From positions 148,982-212,981 of the forward strand of contig NZ_JH636049.1 in assembly GCF_000258175.1 (NCBI RefSeq): a stretch of 64,000 nt of DNA, written 5' to 3'. Shown here piece after piece: positions 34,701 to 44,700 of this stretch. The DNA comes from Saccharomonospora xinjiangensis XJ-54 (GTDB taxonomy: Bacteria > Actinomycetota > Actinomycetes > Mycobacteriales > Pseudonocardiaceae). Every line of letters begins with the position of its first letter. Positions within the stretch are counted from its first letter, which is position 1. A program made the translations under genes and the position numbers. Below the pieces are notes generated by a model. It had not been told where the DNA came from, ran no database searches, and saw only the letters and a program-made list of their open reading frames with translations.

Positions 34701-37700
34701 TCCGCATCCGGCCGCTCGGCAGCCAGCCAGTTCCGCACCGCACCGAGCACGACCGTCACGGCCGTGTGCACGGCCGAGGGCACCGTCTCATCCGTCACCG
34801 CTGCCGACGCCGTGATTCCGGTCGAGCCGATCGGGGGTGGACAGAACAGGAACACCAACTCGGCCTCGCACTCGGCGGAGGTCAGATCGGCGAGGACGGG
34901 GACGTCTCCGGCCCAGCCAAGCGGCACAGTGCCCGTCCCCAGCACGGCGAGCCGCTGCGAGAGGTCCGGGGTCGGCCCGGACCTGGCCATCGGCGTCCAG
35001 TCGAGCCGGAACAGGGACTCACCGACGACGCGCGCGGCGGGATCGGCGATCGTCGTCGCGACGGGACGGAAGACGAGCCGGTCGACCGTGATCACCGGCC
35101 GGCCTGCGGTGTCGGTCGCCAGCAGGGTCGTGGCGTCCTGCCCGGCAGGCGTGAGCCGGACGCGCAGCCGGTCGGCTCCGGAGGCGTGCAGGACGACCCC
35201 GTCCCAGGAGAAGGGCAGCAGCACCGGCCCCTGCCCCTCGATCGACGCCGCCGCACCCGAAGCCTGCAGGGCCGCGTCCAGCAGCGCCGGGTGCAGGCCG
35301 TACCGGCCTGCCTCGCTCCGCACCGACTCCGGCAGACTCACCTCGGCGAACACCTCGTCGCCGCGTCGCCAGACCGCGTCCAGACCGTGGAAAGCCGCGC
35401 CGTAGGGCAGTCCCGCCTCGGCAGCCCGGCGGTAGAAGTCGTCGATCGGCACCGTGCGGGCACCGTTCGGAGGCCATTCGGCTGGTCCCTCGACAGCGTC
35501 GCCCTTCGACGGTGCCAGGACTCCGGCGGCGTGACGGGTCCAGACCGCATCGACCGAGCCGTCGGAGGCCGAGGACACGGTGACCGCGCGGCCGCCTGTC
35601 GCGTCGGCCGCGCCGATGACGACCCGCACGGCCACCCCGCCCCGCTCGGGCAGCACCAGCGGCGCCTCGATCGTCAGCTCCACGATCCGGCCGCACCCGA
35701 CCTCGTCGCCCGCGCGCACGGCGAGCTCGACGAAGCCGGTACCGGGCAGCAACGCCGCCTCACCGACCCGATGGCCGGCCAGCCACGGAAGGGTCTCGGC
35801 CGACAGTCGCCCCGACATCACCACTCCGTCGGTGTCGGCCATCGACAGCACCGCCCCGACGAAGGGGTGGTCAACGGCGGCGAGCCCCACCGAGGTGACG
35901 TCGCCGCTGCGGATGCTCGCCACGTCCACCCAGTGCCGTCGCCGCTGGAAGGCGTAGGTGGGCAGCTCGACCCGCGAGGCAGGACGCCCCGCGAAGACGG
36001 CCGTCCAGTCGGGCTTCGCCCCGTGCACCCAGGCCTCGGCGAGCGCTCGCACGAACCGATCCGGCCCACCCGCGTCGCTGCGCAGCGTGCCGACGGCCGC
36101 ACCACCGCCACCGGAGGAGTCGAAGGTCTCCTGCATCGAGGAGAGCAGGACGGAATGGGGACTGACCTCGAGGAACACGTCGTGCCCGTCCTGACGGAGA
36201 GCCCGCACGGCATCGTCGAAGCGGACGGTCTGCCGCAGGTTGCGGAACCAGTAGTCGCCGGTCAGCTCCCCGGTGTCCAGCGGGCCGCCGGTCACCGTCG
36301 AATAGAAGGGCACGCTTGCCGAGCCCGGCTTGATCGAGGCGAAATCCGAGGACAGTCGCGTCCGCAGGACATCCACCTGCGGCGAGTGACTCGCGATGTC
36401 CACGCCGGGCACCCTGCGGGCCCGCACACCCTTCTCCTCGCAGGCGGCCAGGAACTTCTCGCACGCCGTCGGCTCACCTGTCACGACGCAGGACCGCGGG
36501 CTGTTCACCGCGGCGACGGCCAAGTCGTGGCTCGTCTCGCGCAGCAGCTCGCGTACCTCGTCGGCGGGGAGCAGCACGGAGACCATGCCGCCCTGCCCTG
36601 CGGCGCGCAACCACGCCCGGCTGCGCACCGCGACGATTCGGGCCGCCTCGGCGAGAGTGAGTCCGCCCGCGAAGAACGCGGCGGCGATCTCCCCCTGGGA
36701 GTGGCCGACGACAGCGTCAGGCTCGATGCCGTACGAACGCCACAGCTCGGCGAGCGACACCATCATCGTGAACAGCACCGGCTGCTGGACATCGACCCGG
36801 TCGAAGGGCGCCGCATCGGGCGTGCCCCGCAGGACGTCGAGCAGGGACCAGTCGACGTGCCGCTCGATCTCCGCCGCACAGCGGGCGACGGAGTCGGCGA
36901 ACACCGGCGAGCTCGCCAGCAGCTCACGAGCCATCGCGGGCCACTGCGATCCCTGCCCGGGGAACACGAACACCGTCTTGCCGTCCTGGGCTGAGCCGGT
37001 GACGAGGTCCCTATCACCCGTTCCCTCGATCAGCGCCGTCAGGCCGCGCACCAGGTCGGCACGATCGGCGCCGACCACGGCGGCCCGATGTTCCAGCGCC
37101 GACCTGGTGGTGGCCAGCGACAAACCGATGTCGGCCACGGAGACACCGGGGTCGGCGAGGACCCGGTCGCGCAGCCGCCGCGCCTGCTCTCGGAGTGCGT
37201 CGGCGCTGCGGGCGGAGAGCACCCACGGGACCGGGGCGTCGGGCGGGAGTACGGCGGAGGCCGCGGCGACGTCGTCGTCGGATTCCGTCCGCGGGTCTGA
37301 CACGGAATCGATGTCGGCACCGGGCCGTGCCGGATCGGGGGCCTGCTCCAGGATCAGGTGAGCGTTGGTTCCGCTGATCCCGAAGGCGGACACGGCACCG
37401 CGCCGGGGTCGCCCGGCGTCCGGCCATGCCCGCGCCTCGGTCAACAACTCGACCGCGCCAGCCGACCAGTCCACGTGACCGGTCGGCTCGGCGACGTGCA
37501 GAGTGCGGGGCAGTCGTCCGTGCCGCAGTGCCGCGACCATCTTGATCACCCCCGCCACACCCGCGGCGGCCTGGGCGTGGCCGATGTTCGACTTCACCGA
37601 GCCGAGGTACAGCGGGGCCGCCGGGCGGTCCTGCCCATAGGTCGCCAGCAGCGCCTGCGCCTCGATCGGGTCGCCCAGAGTGGTGCCCGTGCCGTGCGCC

Positions 37701-38719
37701 TCCACCGCGTCGACGTCGGCGACGGTCAGCCTGGCGTCGGCCAGCGCCTGTCGAATGACACGCTGCTGGGCGGGGCCGTTGGGGGCGGAGAGTCCGTTGC
37801 TGGCCCCGTCCTGGTTGACGGCGCTGCCCCGGATCACGGCGAGAACCGGGTAGCCGTATCGCCGTGCCGTCGAGAGCCGGGTGACGAGCAGGACACCGAC
37901 GCCCTCGGAGAAGCCGGTCCCGTCCGCCGCGTCGGCGAAGGCCTTGCACCGGCCGTCGGCGGCGAGGCCGCGCTGCCGGGACATCTCCACGAACGGTCCC
38001 GGAGTGGACATCACCGTGACGCCGCCCGCCAGTGCCAGTGAACAGTTCCCCTGCCGGACAGCCTGTACGGCGAGGTGCAACGCGACCAGAGAGGACGAGC
38101 ACGCGGTGTCCACGGTCACCGCCGGGCCCTGCAGGCCGAAGGTGTAGGCGAGGCGGCCGGACAGGACGCTGGCGGCGTTCCCCGTCAGCACATAGCCCTC
38201 GGCGTTCTCCCGTGCCTGCGCGAGAAGTTGCGAGTAGTCCTGGCCAGTGGTGCCGATGTAGACGCCGACGTCCGATCCCCGCCGGGACGCCACGTCGATG
38301 CCCGCACGTTCGAAGGCCTCCCAGGAGGTCTCCAGGAGGAGTCGCTGCTGCGGGTCCATGGCGACGGCCTCACGGGGCGAGATACCGAAGAACTCCGCGT
38401 CGAACTCCGCGACGTCGTCGAGGAAGGCGCCCTGGCGGGTGTAGGAGCTGCCCGGCCGGTCCGGGTCGGGGTCGAACAGTCCGTCCAGGTCCCAGCCCCG
38501 GTCTGCGGGGAAGTCGGCGACCGCGTCGCCGTCCTGGTCGATGAGCCGCCACAGGTCCTCGGGCGACCGCACCCCGCCGGGAAGCCGACACGCCATTCCG
38601 ATGATCACGATCGGCTCGGTCGATGCAGCGGTGAGCCGCTGATTCCGGGTGCGAAGGCGCTGGTTCTCCAGCAGCGAGGATCGCAGTGCCTCGACCACGT
38701 CGTGGGCAGGTTTCTCCAT
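22754..38719 (-). CDS. Modular type I PKS-C, three modules (KS-AT-DH-KR-ACP, KS-AT-KR-ACP, KS-AT-DH-KR-ACP)
   Basis: 5321 aa from ATG 38719 ([13 protein letters not shown]), which has AGGAG six nt upstream. An upstream in-frame GTG at 38746 overlaps the PKS-D stop (GTGA) but lacks a good ribosome site. The N-terminal docking helix ([19 protein letters not shown]) differs from the LVEYL type of PKS-A and PKS-D. All three KS domains have Cys and both His motifs. AT signatures are IASH (methylmalonyl), YASH (methylmalonyl) and HAFH (malonyl). The C terminus ends in a docking tail [14 protein letters not shown]; there is no thioesterase. It follows PKS-D by 23 bp and precedes the sugar ketoreductase by 51 bp, so all three are in one operon. 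Module 2 shares about 1.8 kb of apparently perfect DNA identity with PKS-D module 3. Confidence 0.96.
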   Translation of the reverse strand: MEKPAHDVVEALRSSLLENQRLRTRNQRLTAASTEPIVIIGMACRLPGGVRSPEDLWRLIDQDGDAVADFPADRGWDLDGLFDPDPDRPGSSYTRQGAFLDDVAEFDAEFFGISPREAVAMDPQQRLLLETSWEAFERAGIDVASRRGSDVGVYIGTTGQDYSQLLAQARENAEGYVLTGNAASVLSGRLAYTFGLQGPAVTVDTACSSSLVALHLAVQAVRQGNCSLALAGGVTVMSTPGPFVEMSRQRGLAADGRCKAFADAADGTGFSEGVGVLLVTRLSTARRYGYPVLAVIRGSAVNQDGASNGLSAPNGPAQQRVIRQALADARLTVADVDAVEAHGTGTTLGDPIEAQALLATYGQDRPAAPLYLGSVKSNIGHAQAAAGVAGVIKMVAALRHGRLPRTLHVAEPTGHVDWSAGAVELLTEARAWPDAGRPRRGAVSAFGISGTNAHLILEQAPDPARPGADIDSVSDPRTESDDDVAAASAVLPPDAPVPWVLSARSADALREQARRLRDRVLADPGVSVADIGLSLATTRSALEHRAAVVGADRADLVRGLTALIEGTGDRDLVTGSAQDGKTVFVFPGQGSQWPAMARELLASSPVFADSVARCAAEIERHVDWSLLDVLRGTPDAAPFDRVDVQQPVLFTMMVSLAELWRSYGIEPDAVVGHSQGEIAAAFFAGGLTLAEAARIVAVRSRAWLRAAGQGGMVSVLLPADEVRELLRETSHDLAVAAVNSPRSCVVTGEPTACEKFLAACEEKGVRARRVPGVDIASHSPQVDVLRTRLSSDFASIKPGSASVPFYSTVTGGPLDTGELTGDYWFRNLRQTVRFDDAVRALRQDGHDVFLEVSPHSVLLSSMQETFDSSGGGGAAVGTLRSDAGGPDRFVRALAEAWVHGAKPDWTAVFAGRPASRVELPTYAFQRRRHWVDVASIRSGDVTSVGLAAVDHPFVGAVLSMADTDGVVMSGRLSAETLPWLAGHRVGEAALLPGTGFVELAVRAGDEVGCGRIVELTIEAPLVLPERGGVAVRVVIGAADATGGRAVTVSSASDGSVDAVWTRHAAGVLAPSKGDAVEGPAEWPPNGARTVPIDDFYRRAAEAGLPYGAAFHGLDAVWRRGDEVFAEVSLPESVRSEAGRYGLHPALLDAALQASGAAASIEGQGPVLLPFSWDGVVLHASGADRLRVRLTPAGQDATTLLATDTAGRPVITVDRLVFRPVATTIADPAARVVGESLFRLDWTPMARSGPTPDLSQRLAVLGTGTVPLGWAGDVPVLADLTSAECEAELVFLFCPPPIGSTGITASAAVTDETVPSAVHTAVTVVLGAVRNWLAAERPDADRLVVVTRGAVAAVPGEDVADLAGAAVWGLLRSAQTEHPGRLLLIDADRDDASPAEFGAVVRAALDADETQVAVRDGDLLVPRLARAARVEQPHRDVEWGPDGTVLVTGGTGMIGSMVARHLVRDHGVRHLLLTSRRGPEAPGATELADELRAEGATVTVVACDVADRGALADLLAGVDPGQPLTAVVHTAGAVDDGVIIDLTADRLPTVLRPKIDAAWHLHELTADLPLRAFLLFSSASGIVGNAGQAGYAAANTFLDGLAAYRQARGHTARSMAWGLWAQVSESTASASRDGFAGITRAGVTGLTEAQGMALFDACVADSSPVLVPMRLDTAVGADGRHAGGVPVMLRGLVRGPRRRAAEAGVADVEDMRRRLIGLPRDEQIAVLLGLVRAEVAAVLGHESAATVAADRAFKELGFDSLTSVQLRNRLTSVVGLRLPASLVFDYPTPLALAEFLLVQAVGGDESRQAVTPTAVLDGDDVAIVGMSCRYPGGVDSPEDLWTLLAEGGDAIGSFPADRDWNLDVLFGSATGSAARAGGFLHDVAEFDAGLFGISPREAVAMDPQQRLLLEASWEALERAGIAPSSVKGSPTGVFAGVMYSDYLSRLTVVPDGAEGYLSTGGSNSVASGRIAYTFGFEGPAVTVDTACSSSLVALHLAVQSLRSGECSLALAGGVTVMSTPGGFVEFSRQGGLASDGRCKSFAEGADGTGFSEGVGVLVLQRLSDAVADGRRVLAVVKGSAVNQDGASNGLTAPNGPSQQRVIRQALANARLSTGDVDVVEAHGTGTRLGDPIEAQALLATYGRDREQADPVFLGSVKSNIGHTQAAAGVAGVIKMVMAMWHGVLPRTLHVGEPTSQVDWSSGAVELLTESRPWPEVDRPRRAAVSSFGISGTNAHVILEQPPAHDGAHESDAEQPTDGPLISWVLSGHSAEALRGQAARLAAHVDSAPETSLVALAHALTSSRSELDHRAVVFGADRAELSARLAALADGRDATGVVVGRAGDAGSPGTAWVFPGQGAQWVGMAADLIGTDEVFTTALVECESALVPWVDFSVSEVLGGADEELLGRVDVVQPVLWAVMVALAAVWRARGVAPSVVVGHSQGEIAAATVAGLLSVAEGARLVATRSRLIARELSGRGGMLAVDAGIDEVRRWAEDADERVPRDPAPVADSADSVGSCVASASGGARVAVAVVNGPGQTVLSGDRSVLESVAAECAERGVRVRWLPVDYASHSPQVAAVREEWLATAGAVETTPGTVPMVSSVTGEPVGFGDLDAEYWYQNLAEPVRYDRAVETVVGQGYRRFLEISPHPVLTWPTVHAVERLVSGTDDHRDARGAAESSEITADPRGGAGGSLVVGSLRRDHDGPRALAEAAAALWTAGVPLHWSALLPAPQAGPAADLPTYAFQRTRHWLDPQVAAAESPGDGLDTTFWNSVEDQDVPALAATLSVTAETPLSAVVPALADWRRRRRTQDVVDSWRYRISWRRLTTPARTSLAGRWLILEPATSDGSGLRDWLRTALRGAGAEPICIEVPSAADRGSLAGQLAPLVGDEVAGVISLLGMDGTTHPAHAVVPSGVAGTLVLAQSLSDLGVAAPVWCLTRGAVHVDGSHETIVPEQAQVWGLGRVAAAEHPTSWGGLVDLPAVLDARVSARLCAVLAGLDDEDEVAIRSSGAFGRRLVHAEPAARADGITPTTAATAEPGQPEEGWTPSGTVLVTGGTGALGARVARWLADRGAEHLVLTSRRGLDAPGARELERELAAVGVPVTVAACDVADRDALAQVLAGIPAATPLTAVVHTAAMLDDAVVDSLTVEQLDNAMRAKVQGAKNLDELTEEHDLSAFVLFSSLAGSVGIPGQAAYAPGNAFLDALARQRRDRGRTATSIAWGHWAGGGIAAEDIEEVLRRRGTADMPPEQALIALAQALDADETCLAVADMRWDTMARGYDAARPHPLLRELPETRRRQEADQARPGTPDRSGAGLAGRLAETPEPEQRRLLVELVAAKAAAVLGHASSVAVEADRAFRDLGFDSLTAVEFRNQLGLVTGLSLPATVVFDHPTVTALAEHLRQLLVGARPEVVVRAGADVGGDPIAVVGLGCRFPGAVNSPAEFWDLLSRGGDAITDFPDDRGWDVDGLRALGRESSETVYARAGGFVDDVSSFDADFFGISPREATAMDPQQRLLMETSWEAFERAGVDPTVLHGQDVGVFVGSNNQDYARLMADVPSAAGYLSTGGTASVLSGRIAYTFGFEGPAVTVDTACSSSLVALHLAVQSLRSGECSLALAGGVTVMSTPGGFVEFSRQGGLASDGRCKSFSDAADGTGFSEGVGVLVLQRLSDAVADGRRVLAVVKGSAVNQDGASNGLTAPNGPSQQRVIRQALANARLSTGDVDVVEAHGTGTRLGDPIEAQALLATYGQDRAEGMPLWLGSVKSNIGHTQAAAGVAGVIKMVMAMWHGVLPRTLHVGEPTSQVDWSSGAVELLTESRPWPEVDRPRRAAVSSFGISGTNAHVILEQPPAADQRTPRDGDATPPATPAGAAPVIPWVLSGRSEAALRGQASRLRAAVSADPALSPTAVAHALISTRARHEHRAVVLGADHHELAAGVDAVAEGRDLPGVVRGSARDGGRIGLVFSGQGTQYPGMGRDLYETHPVFAEAFDEVCAELDPLLGFSLRDALFVTGKPAWDRAEDDEGSAVEGSSAPEERAGVGTLRAIDATGLAQPALFAVEVALVRLLASFGVTPAAVAGHSLGEVTAGFVAGVWTLPQACRVVAARAGLMQALPEGGAMASIAATENEVRTALTDLDATEVSIAAVNGPLSTVVSGDADAVGRVVEWWRDRGRRARPLSVSHAFHSALMDPLLDEFGRSLAAVGFTTPELPLISTVTGALLDSETATSADYWVRQTREPVRYADAARALRDFGVTTVIEVGPGGVLTALTRDALDSAADPGRDSGRDEASSSPAGSVSTLALLRSGRSESTSFVNALAALEVAGSAVDWTVLLPEHVEAVDLPTYAFQRQRFWLDATRTRADADGLGLVPSGHPVLGARVELPDTGGVVLTGRVSTALLPWTIDHQVGDAVVFPGTGLVDWVLHAAQDLPDLPIPEIEELTLHAPVLLPSTGALAVRVHVHRQAPDDPPADAESIGDESYSDTAALRRTVTVHTRREDDPAAAWVLHATGSVVRGGLDWPADGVAESLGTAAWPPSGAVPLPVDSFYDLAELVGLRYGPTFRGLRAAWQQGDVLFAEVALPTAMADDGNGFGLHPALLDAALHAAGLVTTGEGGDADPATSQARLPFSWSGVRLHAVGATYLRVRLTALPHGGLSLLLADGEGHPVAAVRGLALRPVAADQFTSAERSVASSLYQVDWTPVVGTTPQDRDLRWAQLGPDHLDVLPGLRAAGVDVVSAGTLDDLDGSRPPAVVVFQPHSGPSAGPPRAAHEMVELTLATVRDWLAAGHLADTRLLVLTRGATSVTADGDVADPAAAAVWGLLRSAQSEHPGRIRVVDLDDDPDSIQASVVAPDEPALAVRAGRAIAPRLARLTTEGPGMPDLDPAGAVLVTGGTGALGAAVARHLVAEHGVRHLVLTSRRGPDAPGADALTAELTEAGASVSILSCDVGDRESLSHVLAEIRRHRRLVGVVHTAGVLADSVITSMSAEQVRAVFRPKVDGAWHLHELTAADDLALFVLFSSAAGVLGAPGQGNYAAANTFLDALAQQRRASGLAATSLAWGAWDETSGGMAANLAMDERRRQTGRGAAAWSVADGLAAFDLGCGSAVPVIVPIHLNVGRVESGRERDVPAILRELVPSRPTAVGSTGRRATFAADLPALAPEERERAVLELVCREAASALGHRTSDAVRAQRPFTDLGFDSLTSVELRNALVAATGLALPATLVFDYPTPAALAEHLLAELVVPEDAADVGDLLRGLDRLREELPFLSAQDSRLPALADRLRSLTAEIEARSTASVPTAQADGLDSASDEELFDLIDRDLGLS
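22990..28460 (-). other. PKS-C module 3: KS-AT(malonyl)-DH-KR-ACP
   Basis: AT has GHSLGE and HAFH, malonyl. Its variable loop carries a long acidic insertion ([17 protein letters not shown], around 26590-26690). DH has DHQVG...P, RYGPTFRG and LLDAALHA, intact. KR has [11 protein letters not shown] and NYAAAN, B-type. ACP is LGFDSLTSV near 23100-23150. Expected output: trans-alkene. The following 75 residues form the C-terminal docking region. Confidence 0.87.
28490..33275 (-). other. PKS-C module 2: KS-AT(methylmalonyl)-KR-ACP
   Basis: AT has GHSQGE and YASH (near 31010-31030). No DH; the post-AT linker goes straight into the KR structural half. KR has [11 protein letters not shown] and AYAPGN and lacks the A-type Trp, so it is B-type (D-hydroxyl by the usual correlation). 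ACP is LGFDSLTAV near 28600-28650. Expected output: 2-methyl-3-hydroxyacyl. Positions 30759-32563 match 41231-43035 base for base as far as I compared. Confidence 0.87.
30759..32563. repeat. About 1.8-kb perfect direct repeat, copy 1 (PKS-C module 2 KS/AT)
   Basis: It matches 41231-43035 at a constant offset of 10472 bp, covering the C-terminal half of the KS, the KS-AT linker and the AT. Divergence begins at 32564 (c versus a) and before 30759. I found no difference in the stretches compared. Beyond it, identity continues in patches (about 32668-32823 and 32908-33075). Confidence 0.88.
33330..38620 (-). other. PKS-C module 1: KS-AT(methylmalonyl)-DH-KR-ACP
   Basis: KS Cys207 (codon 38099-38101). 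AT has GHSQGE and a variant IASH motif near 36385-36400, still of methylmalonyl type. DH has GHRVG...P, a variant YGAAFHG in place of YGPxFQG, and LLDAALQA, so it is probably active. KR has TGGTGMIG, a VDD motif and GYAAAN, B-type. ACP is LGFDSLTSV near 33415-33460. Expected output: a 2-methyl trans-alkene. This KS is written in the ordinary GC3-rich codon style, unlike the KS of modules 2 and 3. Confidence 0.85.
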
Positions 38720-38742
38720 GGCCGGCTCCTCATCGTCGCGTG

Positions 38743-41700
38743 TCACTCGAACTCGACCGCCTTGCCCGTCACCGTCGCGTCGTCCACGTTGAGCGCGAGC
38801 CGGACCAGGTCGTCCACGTCCATGGCGCGGATGTCGTCGTCCGCGGCCTCGGCCGCGTCCGGTGCCGCCGAGGCGGCGTCGGTCTCCTCTGCTGCGGTGT
38901 CCTCGGCCATCCGCAGCAACACGTCCACCAGTCCCGCCTCCCGCAGTCGGGCGAGGGGCACGGCGGCGAGGGCCGCGCGGATCGCGTCGTCCTCGGCCTC
39001 CGACTCGACGGGGGGCGGCACCAGCTCGGACAGCAGATGCTCCACCAGCGCCGTCACGGTGGGGTGATCGAAGACCAAGGTCGCGGGCAGGCGCAGCCCG
39101 GTGGCCGCGCTCAGCCGGTTCCGCAGAGCCAGCGCGGTCAGGGAGTCCAATCCCAGCTCCTTGAACTCGCGTCCGAGGCTGACGGAGTCCGGCCCGTCGA
39201 GCCCGAGCGCCCCGGCGACCTCGGTGCGGGCCAGCCGGACGAGCATGGTGTGCCGCTCGCCGGGAGTGCGGGCCCGCAGGGTCGCCGCGAGAGTGTCACG
39301 GGTGGTGGACGCCTCGGGGACGTCGGCACGCTCGCGGGCGAGCACCGCACGCACCTCAGGAAGGTCGTCGAGCAGGGGACGCGGCCGGGCCAGGGTGAAC
39401 GCCGGGGCGAACCGCTCCCAGTCGATGTCGGTGACCGTGAGCATGACCTCGCCGTGCTCGACGGCCTGCCACATCGCGGTCATCGCGATGTCGGGCTCCA
39501 TCGGGCGGACCCCCAGCAGCTGCCAGTCGCCCTCGGTGTCGTCGACCATGCCCCCGCCCGCCCAGCTGCCCCAGGCAATCGACGTCGCGGGCAGGCCTCG
39601 CGCCCTGCGGGCGTCCGCCATCGCGTCGAGCGCCGCGTTGCCCGCCGCGTAGGCGCCCGCACCTGAGCTTCCCCAGACCGAGGCGCCCGAGGAGAACAGC
39701 ACGAAGGCGTCCAGAGGGCGATCGCCGAGCAGTTCGTCGAGGACCCGCGCACCCTCGGCCTTGGCGCTGATCACCGCGGCGAATTCCGCGGGGTCGCAGT
39801 CGGCCAGCGGCGCGGAGTGGCTCACTCCGGCTGCGTGGACGACGGCGGTCAACGGCGTGTCGGCGGGGATGTCCGCGAGGACCCGAGCGACCGAGTCTCG
39901 ATCGGCGACGTCACACGCCGCGACGGTCACCACTACTCCCGCTTCGGTCAGCTCCCTGACCAGTTCCTCCGCGCCGGGTGCGTCGGGACCTCGCCGAGAT
40001 GTCAGCACCAGTCGTCGGGCGCCCCGCGCCGCCAGGGCGCGCGCCACCTGCGCGCCCAGCGCGCCGGTCCCGCCGGTCACCAGCACCGTGTCACGAACCG
40101 TCCATGCGGCAGGCTTCCGGTCTCCGGTCTCCGGGGGTGATGCCCGGAGCAGTCGGCGGCCTACGGCGCCGGACGGGCGCACCACCACCTGGTCGTCGTC
40201 GGCCCGCGCGAGCGCAGAGCACACGAGGGCGGCGACCGGACCGGTGATCGAGGCGGGCACGTCGAGCAGCCCGCCCCATCGGTCGGGGTGTTCCAGCGCC
40301 GCGACCCGGCCCAGCGCCCACACCTGGGCAGCGACCGGATCGAGCGGCCGGGGATGCTCCGTCGTCCCGATGCCCTCGCGGGTGAGACACCACAAGGGGG
40401 CGGACAGCGCCGCGTCGCCGGTCGCCTGGATCAGGGTGAGGGTGTCACCCAGGCCTCGCGGCAGCGGCGACCCCGGCGTGTCGTCGGCGGCGGTGTCCCA
40501 GGCCAGCAGCGAGACCACGCCGCGCAGCGCCGTCTGCTCGGCCAGCTCCGCGAGCCACGCCGTCAGGTCGGCGCGCCCCGTACCGGGCTCGACGGCCAGG
40601 CGGACGATCTCGGCTCCGCCGCCGCGCAAGGCGCCGACGAGCTCCTCCACGGCGGCGGGCAGCCCGGAGTCGCCGGACCTGGCCCCCGGGGCGGGTTCCA
40701 CCACGAGCCACCGGCCCGTCAGTGGATGTTCCGCGTCGGGCGGGGTCAGCGGCGTCCAGCCGATCCGATACCGCCACGAGTCCAGCGCCTCGCGTTCTCG
40801 GGATCGTCGCCGCCACTCGGCCAGCACCGGCAGTGCGGGGGCGAGCGCCGTCACCACCGTGTCGTCCGCCGTGGCCCCGGGGGCGACCAGGTCGGCAAGT
40901 GCCCGCGCGTCCAGCTGGTCAACGGTCTCCCAGAACGGGCCGTCGGCGACGGACGCGGCGGCGGGACCCGCCGGTCGCATGTCCAGCCAGTGGCGGGTGC
41001 GCTGGAAGGGGTACGTCGGCAGCGGCGTCGCGAGGTGGACAGGCGCGGACGGCAGCACGGCGGTCCAGTCCACAGTGGAACCCGTTGTCCAGAGGGCGGC
41101 CAGTGATGTCCGCAGCGCCGCGGGACCGTCCTCGTCTTTGCGGAGACTGCCCACCACGACGGCCTCGTCCTCATCTCCGGCTCCCGGTCGGGCGAGGTCG
41201 CCCGCGGCGATCGTCTCGATCACTCGAGTCGTGGGCCAGGTGAGGACGGGGTGTGGGCTGATCTCCAGGAACCGGCGGTATCCCTGCCCCACCACCGTCT
41301 CCACAGCCCGGTCGTAGCGGACCGGTTCGGCGAGGTTTTGGTACCAATACTCAGCATCCAGATCACCGAAACCAACCGGTTCACCCGTCACCGACGAAAC
41401 CATCGGCACCGTGCCGGGTGTGGTTTCCACTGCCCCGGCCGTGGCAAGCCACTCCTCACGAACCGCGGCCACCTGCGGCGAATGCGAGGCATAATCCACC
41501 GGCAACCACCGCACCCGCACCCCGCGCTCTGCACACTCTGCAGCCACCGACTCCAACACCGACCGGTCCCCCGACAACACCGTCTGCCCAGGACCATTCA
41601 CCACAGCCACCGCAACACGAGCACCTCCCGACGCCGAAGCAACACAGGAACCGACCGAGTCCGCGGAGTCGGCGACAGGGGCCGGATCACGCGGCACCCG

Positions 41701-44700
41701 CTCATCGGCGTCCTCCGCCCAACGGCGCACCTCGTCGATGCCCGCATCAACGGCCAGCATCCCACCACGTCCGGACAACTCCCGCGCAATCAACCGGGAA
41801 CGAGTGGCCACCAAGCGAGCTCCCTCAGCAACAGAGAGCAGCCCAGCCACCGTCGCAGCAGCGATCTCCCCCTGCGAATGACCCACCACCACGCTCGGCG
41901 CAACACCCCGAGCACGCCACACCGCCGCCAGCGCGACCATCACCGCCCACAAAACCGGCTGCACCACATCAACCCGGCCGAGCAACTCCTCATCAGCACC
42001 GCCCAACACCTCGGACACCGAGAAATCCACCCACGGCACCAACGCCGACTCACACTCGACCAACGCAGTCGTGAAAACCTCATCCGTCCCGATCAGATCA
42101 GCGGCCATCCCAACCCACTGCGCCCCCTGCCCCGGAAACACCCAGGCTGTGCCAGGCGAACCCGCGTCACCGGCTCGGCCGACCACGACGCCCGTCGCAT
42201 CTCGTCCGTCGGCCAACGCCGCCAGCCTCGCCGACAGTTCAGCGCGGTCGGCGCCGAAGACGACGGCGCGATGGTCCAATTCGGACCTGCTGCTCGTGAG
42301 GGCATGAGCGAGAGCGACAAGCGACGTCTCAGGGGCCGAATCGACGTGGGCGGCCAGACGAGCGGCCTGACCGCGCAGCGCCTCGGCGGAGTGTCCAGAG
42401 AGAACCCAGGAGATCAGCGGGCCGTCGGTCGGCTGTTCCGCGTCGGATTCGTGGGCGCCGTCGTGGGCCGGGGGCTGTTCGAGGATGACGTGGGCGTTGG
42501 TGCCGCTGATCCCGAAGGAGGACACCGCGGCCCGTCGGGGACGGTCCACCTCGGGCCACGGCCGCGACTCGGTCAGCAACTCCACCGCACCCGACGACCA
42601 ATCCACCTGCGACGTGGGCTCACCCACATGCAGGGTCCGCGGCAACACCCCATGCCACATCGCCATGACCATCTTGATCACACCAGCCACACCCGCAGCA
42701 GCCTGCGTATGCCCGATGTTCGACTTCACCGAACCCAAAAACACCGGATCCGCCTGCTCCCGGTCCCGGCCGTACGTCGCCAACAGAGCCTGCGCCTCAA
42801 TCGGATCACCAAGCCGAGTCCCCGTACCATGCGCCTCCACCACATCCACATCCCCAGTGGACAAACGCGCATTCGCCAAAGCCTGACGGATCACCCGCTG
42901 CTGCGACGGACCATTCGGCGCCGTCAACCCATTCGACGCACCATCCTGATTCACCGCCGAACCCTTGACCACCGCCAGAACCCGACGACCATCGGCCACC
43001 GCGTCGGAGAGACGTTGCAGGACCAGGACCCCGACACCCTCACCCCAGCCGGTGCCGTCGGCTGACGCGGCGAAGGACTTGACCCGGCCGTCGGCAGCCA
43101 GACCACGCTGCCGGGAGAACTCCACGAAGGCCGTGGGCGTCGACATCACCGTCACACCACCGGCCAACGCCAACGAACACTCACCCGACCGCAACGACTG
43201 CACCGCAAGATGCAACGCCACCAACGACGACGAACACGCCGTATCCACCGTCACCGCCGGCCCCTCAAAACCGAACGTATACGCGATCCGACCCGACACG
43301 ACACTGTTGGATGTCCCCGTGCTGAGGTGGCCCTCCACCTCCGGGGGAACATCGGAGAGGAGACTCGCGTAGTCGCTGTACATGACCCCGGCGAAGACCC
43401 CGGTCGGACTCCCCTTCACCGACGACGGCGCGATACCCGCCCGCTCCAACGCCTCCCACGACGCCTCCAGCAACAACCGCTGCTGCGGATCCATCGCCAC
43501 CGCCTCACGCGGCGAAATCCCGAACAAACCAGCATCGAACTCCGCGGCGCCGCGCAGGAAGCCACCCTCGCGGGTGTAGCTGGTGCCGGAACGGTCCGGG
43601 TCGGCGTCGTACAGGCCGCCGATGTCCCAGCCTCGGTCGTCGGGGAAGGGGACGATGCCGTCGCCCTCGTCGAGCAGCAGTCGCCACAGGTCCTCCGGCG
43701 ATCGCACGTCTCCGGGATACCGGCAGCTCATCGACACGATCGCGATCGGGTCGTCGTCGAGACCGGCTCCTCGTCCGGTGGTGGTGACGACCTCGGCGCG
43801 TTCACCGAGCAGCACGTCGTCGAGGTGCGCAGCCAAAGCCCGGACACTGGGGTAGTCGAAGATCAGCGAGGCGGGCAGCCGGAGACCGGTGGCCGCGGCG
43901 AGCCGGTTGCGCAGTTCGACCGCGGTCAGCGAGTCGAAACCGGACTCACGGAACTCGCGGTCCACCGACACCCGCGACGGGTCGCCGTAGCCCAGGACGA
44001 GGGCGACCTCGGTGCCGATCATGGTGAGCAGCAGGCGGTGTCGTTCGGCCGCGTCGAGCGGGGCGAGCCTGGCACGCAGCTCGACCGCCGCGTCCGGCGC
44101 ACCCGACGCAGCCTTGCGGGGACGCGGTCGCACGAGCCCGCGCAGGAGGGCGGGCACGTCGTCGGCGTCGCGGTCGCCGAGGGCCGCCAGCTCGAAGGCG
44201 ACCGGCACGGCCAGGGCAGGACGGACGTCGGTGACGAGGTCGAACAGGGTGAGCGCGTGCGCCGGAGTCAGGGAGCGCAGCCCGGAACGCCGCATCCGGG
44301 TGTGGTCGGCCTCGCTCAGCCCGGCGGTCATGCCGGTCTCGGCGGTCCAGGGCCCCCAGGCGAGGGAGGTCCCCGCCAGGCCCGCCGCGCGCCGATGAGA
44401 GATAAGCCCGTCCAGGAAGGCGTTCCCGGCGGCGTACGCCCCCTGCCCCGCCGAGCCGAGGATGCCCGACACCGAGGAGAACACGGTGAACATCGACAGG
44501 GCCAGGTCCTCGGTGGCACGGTGCAGGTTCCAGGCACCCGCCACCTTCGGCGCCACCGCCGCAGCCAGCCGGGCCGGGTCCAGCGAGGTGAGCACCCCGT
44601 CGGACACCACACCCGCCGCGTGGATCACGCCGGTGAGGGGGAACTCCTCCGGCACGGTCGAGATCAGCTCGGCGACGACGTCCGGATCGGCGACATCGCC

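Noticed and set aside
38720..38746. GTG 38746 as the PKS-C start, overlapping the PKS-D stop
   Set aside because: No good ribosome site; ATG 38719 has AGGAG at six nt and begins at the expected docking helix. Translational coupling remains possible.
30759..43035. Transposon or composite element bounded by the 1.8-kb repeats
   Set aside because: The repeats are PKS coding sequence in domain register; there are no terminal inverted repeats or transposase, so gene conversion or duplication explains them.
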